64,000 nucleotides of DNA from Lutraria lutraria (Eukaryota; Mollusca; Bivalvia; Venerida; Mactridae). A program made the position numbers and the translations under genes. Of the stretch, positions 12,871 to 25,600 are shown piece after piece; the first letter of the stretch is position 1; the number at the start of each line of letters is the position of its first letter. The stretch is taken from contig OZ026850.1 of assembly GCA_964023205.1 (NCBI GenBank), forward strand, positions 7,079,770 through 7,143,769, in the 5' to 3' direction. The notes beneath the pieces were generated by a model. That model did not search any database. It worked only from the letters and a program-made list of their open reading frames with translations, and had not been told where the DNA came from.

Positions 12871-13300
12871 TGGACATCCAGTGAGGGTAGGTGCCTTAGT
12901 TTAATGTATCTTACGGTTAAAAGTGGACATCCAGTGAGGGTAGGTAACTTCATTCAATTTATTTTTTTGTTGAAAATGGACATCCAGTGAGGGTAGGTGC
13001 TTTAATTCAATATCGTTTAATGTTTAATGTGGACATCCAGTGAGGGTAGGTGTCTTAGTTTTAATGGACATCCAGTGAGGGTAGGTGCCTTAGTTAAATA
13101 TATCTTAGGTTGAAAGTGGATATCCAGTGAGGGTAGGTAACTTCATTCAATTTATTTTACTGTTGAAAATGGACATCCAGTGAGGGTAGGTAACTTCATT
13201 CAATTTATTTTACTGTTGAAAATGGACATCCAGTGAGGGTAGGTGCCTCAGTTAATATATTTTAAAGTATTATAAGTGGACATCCAGTGAGGGTAGGTGC
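12871..13300 (+). repeat. 53-bp minisatellite upstream of bystin
   Basis: Nine copies of a core, GGACATCCAGTGAGGGTAGG, start at 12871, 12924, 12977, 13030, 13065, 13117, 13170, 13223 and 13277. Spacing is 52-54 bp except for one 35-bp interval. The core is almost invariant (one C-to-T change in the sixth copy) while the intervening AT-rich text varies much more. The array ends about 240 bp before the bystin start codon. Confidence 0.9.
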
Positions 13301-13541
13301 CTTAATTGTTGAGTATATTTTACTGTTAATAATGGAATAAGAATTTCATTTCGAGAGACGGAGTCCGGTACTCCATACTTTTTATTTCTTACCAGTAGGC
13401 GGAGTTACGGAATTTTCCGGAACCTACTTCTACTGGTGTCCTCGCTCTGCTGGTGTCTCTTTAGCGATTACCCCCCAAAATCAATGCAATATTTGAAGGT
13501 AGATATCCGAAACATTTCGAGTGTAAGAACTTCTTGTGAAA

Positions 13542-13673
13542 ATGGGAAAAATTAAAAAATCGAGAAATTCAAGACCCGGTGGTATGTCTTTAGCCGATCA
13601 AGTACATGAAGATACTTCCGTTAAACCCACGGGCAGAACGAAAGTTAGAAATAAGGAAGATAAAGATGATGAA
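13542..13673 (+). CDS. BYSL: bystin exon 1
   Basis: Codes for residues 1-44, a basic and acidic disordered N-terminus beginning [14 protein letters not shown], then SLADQV, a segment present in other bystins. Ends in phase 0 at GAA|GTGAGA. The preceding 200 bp have no obvious TATA box, as expected of a housekeeping gene. Confidence 0.85.
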
Positions 13674-16600
13674 GTGAGATTTTTTCATTGTCATAGGATT
13701 TCGCGACGTGAACCATGTGTTTACAAATTGCGTCAATAAATCATTTGAATATCCTGCTGTCTTGCTGGCTAATTATTAAATATCTTGTTCATTGACTTTC
13801 AAGAAAACGAATTTTATTTGTATTAGTCTGAATCCAATGTCAAAGTGACCATTCATTCAGAGTTCGACATACAGTACCATATTCGCCAAACATGAATTAT
13901 GGTATCATCTATATTAATTGCATGTATATAAACAACGTACGTGATGCAGATGTGGCCATGGTAGACTACAGTTTTACAGAAAAAGAACAGGTTACCTGGG
14001 CTCCAGATATTTTAACCTTTTCTGATCATAGGCGCTTGGTTTCATGTTTTTGTCCGTTCCTATCGATCTTTCACAATTATCTGCTCTCTATGTATATAAC
14101 TACAAGGTACAGCAGCCGCCATGTTTTAAGGCAACCGAAGTAGGTTGTCTGGTTTTCAATTTTCATATATTTACACTGGTGCCCGTGTTCCAACACACAA
14201 CAATACCAATGCACGTTTGTTTATATAATCGTAAGGGTCAAAACACAATTCTATTTAATAACGTCAGTCTGCGAAATAACTTTTCTTGAGCATAGGCCAT
14301 TTGGGCCTACATCCTAGGCCAAGTGATGGGCCCAAACAGATTTTCATGAGCCCAAAACTTTTCCAAATGTACTGTTAGGCATGCAAGTGTTGTGAAACAG
14401 ACTTGTAAGTACAAAACTAACAGAAATAGCAAACACAAATAAAATCAATGCCTACATTTTGATGTTGATACTACAGATGCTTTATTTTGCATGTGAATAA
14501 TTATGGTATTCACATAATAAATAAATATTTATAATTTCTTAAAAACATATTACTAAAACTATTTTTGGCCACCTGATAAGAATTTTAAGTGTGTCCAGTG
14601 CCTGTATTGGGATCATTACTTTGTTATACAGGGCTCTCCTTAGACTTAGGGTAAAATTTTCAAGAGTCAAAATCGAAATTCCAAGAGTCAGCTGTAAAAC
14701 TTAAAGAGTCAATTATTTGTTTGACGCTGCAGAGGGCCATAGTTATTACGCTTTACAAGTCTTTTACCAAGAAAAAGAAACATTGAAAAAGTTAAAAGCA
14801 CATTAATCTAAGACAATCAAATATGCATGAAGAACTCATTGCAATACACAAAGTGAACAACTCATTCAGTACCAGTAAATATCAACATCTTTTTGATACT
14901 CAATGATTTAATATCTCGTAAACATAGTCACTTACATGAGTAAATATCAAGAACAAGTTTACATGAAATACTCATAAGATGACGTATGCTTGCATCCAGG
15001 GCTCGACACTAACAATGGTCCGTTAGCCCAAGGCTCCCTTTTTTCTCCAAGGACTACCTAGGTTTCCAAGCTAGGTATCCCGTCGGGCTATCTGAAATTT
15101 AGGTGACCAGAATTCGATGAATTAAATGATAAAGCTTGCAAACTTTTGTTAGATCTGATGGGATGTAACCTGTATAACTTTTTTCAATGCATTTGTGAAA
15201 ATTAGACGTTTATACTAGTACTTGTCTTGTATTTTAATAAAGTACACTCGGTAGGCATTGAAATAAAATGACAAACACATATTTTATATATTAAAATGAG
15301 GACTACCTATAATTTGCAAGGACTTCCTCATTTTCTATATTGGTAGTCCTGCTGACTACCTCTTGAAAAAGTTAGTGTCGAGCCTTGGCATCTTGTGCTG
15401 TTAATACGAAATTTGTATACTGCACAGAAATGTATGTGTAACAAACGTTTTTGAAAATTATTGAGTGAATGATATTTTGTTGGCCATACAGCTAAATGCA
15501 ACATAATATTGTAGTAAATAGTCCATAAATACTGTCAAAACATATGACAACCAATAAAATGGTCTTATGTAGCAAATTTTTCGGAAAAAACGACTCAGAG
15601 TGTACCATATGGTATGAACTTTACTCAATACCACTGACGATGCAGAAAGGCAGAACTCGCGATTAATTTGATAGAATAGTCATTTGCATTATGAATCATA
15701 GCTTGTGGCAATTAAAATTGGTGTTAATAGTATTTCATATAAATTTATGTTAAGCGACTCAAATTGTTTTTTTGTAGGTCAGGGCTCGACATTCATACCG
15801 TAAGTGAAATCATTAATGTCGCAAAATTGAAAGGGAAGTAATGGCGTCCACGACTGTACGTCGAAGTCGATGCAGAGTTACTCTGACTATGTAGCCGCGC
15901 ATGCACAGTGCGTACATCCGGTAAAAGGTAAACACTATAACGCGAAGCGCTGAATTCAACAGAGCAATTGTTTTAGAAGCATAAGTTATTAGCTTCCCAA
16001 AGCAATTCACCAATTCGGACTAGCGACTGCTAGGTACAGCTTGTCCGAACCAATAATTTAGTTGTCCCGGACAATCGAACAAGCGTTAATGTCGAGCCCT
16101 GTAGGTCTGCAGTTTAAACGTTCGTCCTCCGCAGGTTACACAACATAAACACGTTGCCATTTTGTGTAATGTGTAGATCTACACGATTAGACAAGAAATC
16201 ACCGAAACTTCTTTCAGAACGATTGCAATTCAGGGCCCTAGCTGCACTTTAGGGGAAGGGGCCCGGGGCCCTCCGGTAGGGGAATTTTGCGTCATTTTGA
16301 GGAAAAAGAGGAATTTCAGGGGATCTTTTTCAACTGCCGTGTAACCCTGCAATAAGCCTTTTAAGCTTAAAATGGCTGTATTTAAATATACAACATACAT
16401 TAATATACTATTAATCAAAGGTTAATAACTTAATATGAATCATTTAAGCAAAAAAAAAATTTTTTTTTTAGGGGATTTTTTTTCAAAAATAGGGGAAAAA
16501 AGTATATGATTTTAGGAGGGGAATGGGGCCGAATTTCGGCCCCAAAAAACGTCAAATGAGGGCCCTGGCAATTGTAGTCTTATTATTGCGGAAAGTATTT

Positions 16601-19600
16601 AGATAAATGAATTCACGTCAAATTATATTTCTACTTCGTCCTTATGAACGTTGTAAACAATGACATGGTAATGACATGATTTTTGGCTTCGGTGTCTATT
16701 TTTGGACTAACTCCGTCTCAAAACCCCTTAGCGCCAATCAGTAACAATTATTCTGACCTCGATATTTCACTGATTTTGATAATCAACCAGAAATGATGCG
16801 TGTAGGGAATTACCCCCCTGTCAAGTTGACGCATGGAGTATTTACATTGCAGGTCAAACAAGCGTATTTTGAAATTTTCGTGCGTCAAAACCCGGGACCT
16901 CGGATCAAAGGAGTGTCCTGTTATACTTGCTATTTTCATATATTTTAACTATTCTGATGTACCAAGATACACACTCTATACACGTTAGAGCTCAAAATGT
17001 CAATCATCTTCAAGAGTAACACATCTTATTTTTTGGTTTTATTTCATTAACTAACCAATTATCAAGTAGGAAATCCCGTTCTTGAAATAATTAGAAAAGC
17101 CGGTGAATGTTATCATAGCGGCGTTTTATATATGCCTGGTACAGGGTGAGAATATTGTATCTATTTTTAGTCATTGGGCTTAAATTAAAATTAAGTTTGT
17201 TTGCCCTTTACCGACCGACCCGAAAAAATCATGACGACTGGAAAGATTTTATTGCAAAATCTGGGAGAACTTTATTTTTATAGTTGAGAAAATATACATG
17301 TACTCAGTGCTTTCGATAAACATTTAAAGTAGGTATCATTTGAAGTAATGAAGGAAAACAATAATATGTGTTAAGGCACTGAGTACATGTTTATGGTTGA
17401 TTAAAGCACACAATAAATGGTTGTATGGTAGCAGAATACATAAAATGAATATAGAATGCTTCTAGAAAGATATGTAATTTCATGCTAGGTAAAGGTCAAA
17501 TTCAGACATAAAATAAAATATTTTTCCTACCTACCGACCCTCTTCTAAAATTCACAGTTGGTAAAGGGCAAACAAACATATTTTTAATTTAGGCCTTACT
17601 TCAACTTAGACTGAGTTGCTTTTTTCAGTTTGCCTACATTGCTCGGAGCTCTAATCAATAAAACTAGTCCACTATTTACATGTAATATAAATTTAGAGAC
17701 TTCAATAATAAAAACTATTAACAAAAGCATATCAACTGATTAAGTTCTCAGTATTTACTTTACTAACAAACATTTATTGTTTGTATAATATGACAAGACA
17801 GACGATGTCAGTTTTGTCATATTATACAAACAATAAATGTTTGTTAGTTCGATTTTCTTAATTTTGTAGGCCCAAAGTGGATTTAACATGCCCCGAGCGT
17901 CCGGCGTGTGACTTATCTAGTGCCCTCTGTCAACAAATACAATGTAGTTGGCTGCTAGCCTTACTTTTTTCGGTGATTATGAATAAATTTAGAAAGAATA
18001 TTTGATGACAGGCAACATATTAAACCAACATATTACACCAACATATTATACCAACCTATTTAACCAACATATCAGACCAACATATTAAACCAACATATCA
18101 AACCAATCTATTACACCAACCTATTAAACCAACATATCAAACCAACATATCAAACCAACATATCAAACCAACATATTACACCAACATATTAAACCAACAT
18201 ATTACACCAACCTATTAAACCAACATATCAAACCAATATATTACACCAACATATTACACCAACATATTACACCAACCTATTAAACCAACATATTAAACCA
18301 ACATATCAAACCAGCATTTTAAACCAACAAATTAACCAACATAATTGGGTGTGGCTGATTTGATGTTCATTTTATGTTTGATACAGCTGCCAGAATCCAA
18401 CTCTTTGAAATATTAAAATGTTGCACTTTTCTACTTTAAGTTTGTGGATGAGAAATTATCAAGGAAGATACTAGAACAAGCCAGGAAACAGCAGGAGGAG
18501 TTAGAAGATGAACATGGGACTGCTGCTGCTGGGTATTTATTTCTTTTCTCTAGTTGTTCTGCTTGCCTATACTTTTTTCATCGTTCTGATTCACAGCCAG
18601 TTGTTTCAGCTGATTTTGTTGACATTAACTTGATTAAGAACTGTATTACTTATTATCAGATTTATTTAATGTAATGGGATTGGCTAACTGACATTTTTAA
18701 ATTTAACCCAAATTTAGAAACCCTTCAGCCAAGTCATACTTAGGACATATCTGAAAGTTTCCCAGTGATTTTTTTTTCAGGATTTTGTGAAGGGTCCGGT
18801 ACCATCAAAATTGTGAAAAAAATGTCCATAATTGTGAAAATAGGAACATTTATTTAAATCAACCTAAAATCAATCATTTGACATCCTTTGGCTGCTACTT
18901 TGGTCTGTGCTTTCTAATAATAAGTTTAAATTGCGCAACATGATTGTTATTTATGTTTTCTTTAAGATCAGTTTTTTTTTGGGTGGTTGGGGATGGGGCC
19001 TGTTAATGTTAATATCGACAAATCTCGCACAAGTTCTATATTGGGCCATTTGGGGTCAAAAACTAGGTCACCAGGGCAAAATAAGGGGTAACCTTGTGAA
19101 CACTTTAGAAATCATTGTTTTGATTGGATCTTCATGAAACTTTGTCAGAATGTTTATTTCAATGATATGTAGGCAGGGATTTTTTTGGGGTGATTTTATA
19201 GCCGAAATTTGGTCATATTCCCAATGGAAAATAGTATCTTTTTTTCCCAATTTACAGACAAAATTTCCCAATCATTTTTTTATAAATTTTATAAGTTCAT
19301 TAACATCACGATTGGTAGTAAATACCTTATTCTGCAACTTTTCTATGGCAGAATAAGTAGAATAAGTTGAACATTGCAAAAATTGTAGTTATACATTTTA
19401 TCCCAATTTTGATTAAAACACCGCGAAAATTCCCCTTCCCAAGGGTATGGGTCATATTCCCAACATACCGAGAGAAAAAACCTGGTAGGTCAAGTTTGAT
19501 AATGGATCATTTGCAGTCAAAAACTAGGGCACTAGGGCAAATTGCTGGAAAACCTTGTGAACACTTGTCAGAATGTTTGTCTTTATGATATCTCGAACAT

Positions 19601-22600
19601 GGGACATCTGGGGTAAAAAACTAGGTCGCTAGGTCAAATCTTATGAAAAACCATGTTAACACTGTAGATTTCACAGTTAGGAATGGATCTTCACCAAACT
19701 TTGTCAAATTGTTTGTTTTGATAATATTACGGCCAAGTACAAATATTGGTAATCTTGGGTCAATAACTAGGTCACCAGGTCAAATCTTAGGAAAACTTTG
19801 TTAACACTGTAGATGTCAGTTTTGATTGGATCTTCACCAAACCTTGTCAGAATGTTTGCATCAATAATATGTTAAGGTTAAGGTTTACCATGGGTCAGCC
19901 GGGGTAAAAAACTAGGTCACCAGGTCAAATCTTAGGTAAAAACCTTGTAAAAGCTCTAAATGTCATGGTTTTTTATTGGATCTTGGCCAAACCTTTTCAG
20001 ATTGTTCGTCTTTATGATATTAAGGGAAAGTTCAAATATGGGTCACCTAGGGTCAAAAACTAGGTCACAAGGTCAAATCTTAGGCAAACCTTATTAACAC
20101 TGTAGATGTCAAATTTTGATTATATCTTCACCAAACTTTGTCAGAATGTTTGTCTTATTTATATGTAGGACAAGTTCAAATATTGGTCATCTGGGGTCAA
20201 AAACTAGGTCACAGGTACAAAACAATGTTTTAATGAGTGGACAGTGATTGTCATGTGAGCGATATAGCGCCATCTTGGCCCTCTTGTTTCTATTGGAATA
20301 TGACCGAATTACGCCTGTAAAATTACCCAAAAAAATCCCTGTTGTTATTGGCAACACATCTGACAACAACCTGTTGGGACACATGTGTACAAAATATTAG
20401 TATTTGGCAGAAATGTATATCATTTATTTTTCCCTCATGTGTCAGTGATTTTAACACCACATTGTATTATGCATAAACATTGATGTCCCTATTTTCACCA
20501 TAAAGAACCTGTTCAACATCTTTTCTTGTTCTGAATTGCGGAAACTTCCAAAATCCGGACATTTTGCTGCTCCCATGTGTGTCCGAATTTCAGAAGTTAC
20601 ATTGTACCAAACTTTTACCATGCCTATAAATTCAAAAGGCTTCCACCTACAATTATCAAACTTCATCATTTATTATTATGTTCGTTCATTATGACAATCT
20701 GTACTGGACCTGTGCATTATCTGGTCAAAGGTCACCTGGAGTGGGCATTGTGTTTTTTAAAACACATCATGTTCTACTTGCTACAGGACAAGTAGACTGG
20801 TTTTCTAGAACAAAAAACAACTTGCATTTGCATCGATTTAGTATCAAAGATAAGACACCACCATAAGAACAGATCTTCGTTAAATACACATAAGAATTAG
20901 ATTATGTAAGCCAAGATTTCACCATGCATGAAGTGTTATTATCTGAAATTGATGACCGAAATTCATGTACCACAAGGTATGAACGTAATGGTCATTCTTG
21001 AAAATTAACAAGTCTTTCTTTTTTTGTTGGTGGTTATGCTTAATCCAATATGATATTGTAGTAAAGATTATATTAATTACTATCAAAACTTGTAATTATT
21101 GAGTAATGTGTACTGTATGAACTTTAGTCCACCAACTGATGCAGAAATGAAGAATTCATCCATGAAGATGTTTGCACAACTAATTGGATTAAATTGCTAT
21201 CTTCACAATATATCACAGCTTGGTTCAATTAGAAATAGGTGTTGATAGGAACAAACAAACAACAAATGTCGGCATGGGTTGATAGGAACAAACAAACAAC
21301 AAATGTCGGCATGGGTTGATAGGAACAAACAAACAACAAATGTCAGCATGGGTTGATAGGAACAAACAAACAACAAATGTCGGCATGGGTTGATAGGAAC
21401 AAACAAACAACATATGTCGGCATGGTCAATTCATTTACCAATTTTTACGTACTTTTGTTTAATTTTTGTTCAGGGAATAGTACAAATCATCAGGATTGGC
21501 TCCTTTTTGAAAAGCGTCAAAAATTATATATAATACTTCAATGATCATTAATAAAATCAGATATCAAAAATCTGAAACACATTTAGCTGCCTCTTACTTC
21601 ATGCTACGAAATGCCAAATACTGTTCTGAAATCCAGGCTGGCAATTCATGTTAAAAAAAATTACACCCAAATTTGATTGCTCGTAAATTGCAATCAAACA
21701 GTACTCAAGGTCATTGTCAGCAGTTGTATTATTGGATTATAATATATCATACTTTTGATAGCCAGTTATGTTGAGACAATACATATTAATCTATCACAAA
21801 AGTCTAGCCTCCTTTTAGTTAGCAACTAAAGCATTTATGTCAATTTGTTTGAATGGAGCAGTCATCAAAAACAACTTCAATACTCTTTACAGCCGGACAT
21901 CACATGACTATTTACTATTTAGGTACGCCACAGGGAATATGACTGAACATTCTCTCATAGCCGCTGTTACATGCTGATATACATAATATATTGCATTAAC
22001 TGTAAACACATACTACACTGTAGGTTTAAAGTCCTCTTTCATTTTCTGAGAACTTTTTGAATTTCTTTATAGTTGAGTGTTTTTTCTTTGATGAATATTT
22101 CTACTACTTACTGATACCATTTTTTCAGACAAAGCTCAACTAAGAAGATAAAAGCCAAACAGGTACAACTTGGTAGCAGTGTACAGTCGGATTCTGAGTC
22201 GGACACAGAGGAACTGCAGGATGATACTTATGAACAGATTGTAGGTTAAATCATATTCTATAAAGTTGTATAGAAACTAAATACTTAATGAATATTAGAT
22301 TACAGTATTAAGCTAATCATACTGCAGCTACCCAATGTTACTTCTTTACTGGCAAGTACCTGAAGTTTTTAGCTCACCAGAGCACGAATGTGCTCAAGGT
22401 GAGCTTTTGTGATCGCCCTGCGTCCATCGTTCGTCGTGAAGTGGCGTCAATGTTTACTTAAAACAACATCTCCTCCTACACCGCTATGTCGATTGCAACC
22501 AAACTTTGCTGGAATGATCCTTGGGTGGTCCCCTTTCAAAGTTGTTCAAAAAATTAAATTTCATTAAAAACTCTGGTTGCTATGGCAACAAATAGAAAAA

Positions 22601-25600
22601 ACTTAAAAAATCTTCTTGTCCGAAACCACAGGGCCTAGAGCTGAGATATTTGGTATGTAGCATTGTCTAATGGAACTCTACAAAGTTTGTTCAAATTATT
22701 CCCCTAGGGTCAAAATTGGCTCCGCCCGAGGGTAACTTGATTTTACATAGACTTATATAGGAAATTTAAAAATCTTCTTGTCAAAAACTACAATGCCTAG
22801 AGCTTTGATATTTGGTGTGTAGCATATTCTAGTGGACCTCTACCAAGTTTGTTCAAATTATTGCCCTAGGGTCAAAATTGGCCCCGCCCCGGGGGTCACT
22901 TGATTTATATAGACTTATATAGGAAAATTTAAAAAATCTTCTTCTCCGAAACCGCAAGGCCTAGAGCTTAGATATTTTGTATGTGGCATTGTCTAGTGGA
23001 CCTCTACCAAGTTTGTTCAAATTATGGCCCCGGGGTCAAAATTGGCCCTGCCCTGGGGTTTATTCTATTTTATATAGGAAAATTTGAAAAATCTTCTTCT
23101 CCGAAACCACAAGGCCTAGAGCTAAGATATTTGGCATAAAGCATTGTCTAGTAGACCTTTACCAAGTTTGTTCAAATTATTGCCCTAGGGTCAAAATTGG
23201 CCCCGCCCCGGGGGTCACTTGATTTATAAAGACTTATATAGGAAAATTTAAAAAATCTTCTTCTCCGAAACCGCAAGGCCTAGAGCTTAGATATTTTGTA
23301 TGTGGCATTGTCTAGTGGACCTCTACCAAGTTTGTTCAAATTATGGCCCCGGGGTCAAAATTGGCCCTGCCCTGGGGTTTATTATATTTTATATAGGAAA
23401 ATTTGAAAAATCTTCTTCTCCGAAACCACAAGGCCTAGAGCTAAGATATTTGGCATAAAGCATTGTCTAGTAGACCTTTACCAAGTTTGTTCAAATTATT
23501 GCCCTAGGGTCAAAATTGGCCCCGCCCCGGGGGTCACTTGATTTATATAGACTTATATAGGAAAATTTAAAAAATCTTCTTCTCTGAAACCGCAAGGCCT
23601 AGAGTTTAGATATTTGGTATGTGGCATTGTCTAGTGGACCTCTACCAAGTTAGTTCAAATTATGGCCCCGGGGTCAAAATTGGCCCTGCCCTGGGGTTTA
23701 TTCTATTTTATATAGGAAAATTTGAAAAATCTTCTTCTCCGAAACCACAAGGCCTAGAGCTAAGATATTTGGCATAAAGCATTGTCTAGTAGACCTTTAC
23801 CAAGTTTGTTCAAATTATTGCCCTAGGGTCAAAATTGGCCCCGCCCCGGGGGTCACTTGATTTATAAAGACTTATATAGGAAAATTTAAAAAATCTTCTT
23901 CTCCGAAACCGCAAGGCCTAGAGCTTAGATATTTTGTATGTGGCATTGTCTAGTGGACCTCTACCAAGTTTGTTCAAATTATGGCCCCGGGGTCAAAATT
24001 GGCCCTGCCCTGGGGTTTATTATATTTTATATAGGAAAATTTGAAAAATCTTCTTCTCCGAAACCACAAGGCCTAGAGCTAAGATATTTGGCATAAAGCA
24101 TTGTCTAGTAGACCTTTACCAAGTTTGTTCAAATTATTGCCCTAGGGTCAAAATTGGCCCCGCCCCGGGGGTCACTTGATTTATATAGACTTATATAGGA
24201 AAATTTAAAAAATCTTCTTCTCTGAAACCGCAAGGCCTAGAGTTTAGATATTTGGTATGTGGCATTGTCTAGTGGACCTCTACCAAGTTAGTTCAAATTA
24301 TGGCCCGGGGTCAAAATTGGCCCTGCCCTGGGGTTTATTCTATTTTATATAGGAAAATTTAAAAAATATTCTTCTCCGAAACCACAAGGCCTAGAGCTAT
24401 GATATTTAGTTTGTAGCATTGTCTAGTGGATTTCTACCAAGTTTGTTCAAATTATTGCCCTTTGGTCAAAATTGGCCCCGCCCCGGAGGTCACTTGATTT
24501 ATATAGACTTATATAGGAACATTTAAAAAATCTTCTCCAAAACCGCAAGGCCTAGAGCTAAGATATTTTGTATGTGGCATTGTCTAGTGGACCTCTACTA
24601 AGTTTGTTCAAATTATGGCCCCGGGGTCAAAATTGGCCCTGCCCTGGGGTTTATTCTATTTTATATAGGAAAATTTAAAAAATCTTCTTCTCCAAAACCG
24701 CAAGGCCTAAAGCTTAGATATTTTGTATGTGGCATTGTTTAGTGGACCTCTACCAAGTGTGTTCAAATTATTGCCCCGGGGTCAAAATTAGCCCTGCCCT
24801 GGGGTTTATTCTATTTTATATAGGAAAATTAAAAAAATCTCCGAAACCACAAGGCCTAGAACTAAGATGTTTGGTATCTAGCTTTGTCTAATGGACCTCT
24901 TTTAATCTGTTCATATAATGGCCATGGGATAAAAAACGGCCCAGATGGGTCACTTGATCTTACTTGGACTCGTTTAGAAAACTTCAACAATGTTCATCTC
25001 CAAATGACCTTTTCTCCTGGTGAGCATTTATAGGGCCATCATGGCCCTTTTGTTTAGATGCTAGGCTCGAATTTGTTGATTTGGTAGAAAATACCAAGGT
25101 TGCTGAACATATCTCATAGGGAGTTGCTATAGACAGCATTTAAAGTGTAATTCACACAGGGAGGGATAGAAATGGGTCACTTTACACAGACCCATGGCCA
25201 CAAACGAGTGGCCACAAACAAGGGCTGCTATTTTTATGCCCCCGTATCGATAGATTAGGGGCATATTGTTTTTGGCCTCTGTTTGTCTGTCTGTTTGTAC
25301 CAAACTTTAACCTTGCCTATAAAATCAAAACGCCTGCACCTACATCCATCAAACTTCATATGTAGGCTCCTCATGACCTCTACAGGACCTGTGCATTTTC
25401 AGGTCAGTAGGTCAAAGGTCAAGGTCACAGGGTCATTGTGTTAAAAAAAATTCCGACATTTCTTTTAGGATACTACTCATACATTTTTCATGGGATTTTG
25501 TTGTTACCAAGATCTCCCACACATATATTCTGGGTTTTGTGATTCGATCATTTTTCATGGGATTATAGCCCTTTATTTATTTTGTGTGATTGTGACAGCG

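Noticed and set aside
12871..13300. CRISPR-like array (conserved 20-base core with variable spacers)
   Set aside because: The genome is eukaryotic with spliced genes. Spacers are themselves related AT-rich text with a 53-bp period, and there are no cas genes. It is a minisatellite.
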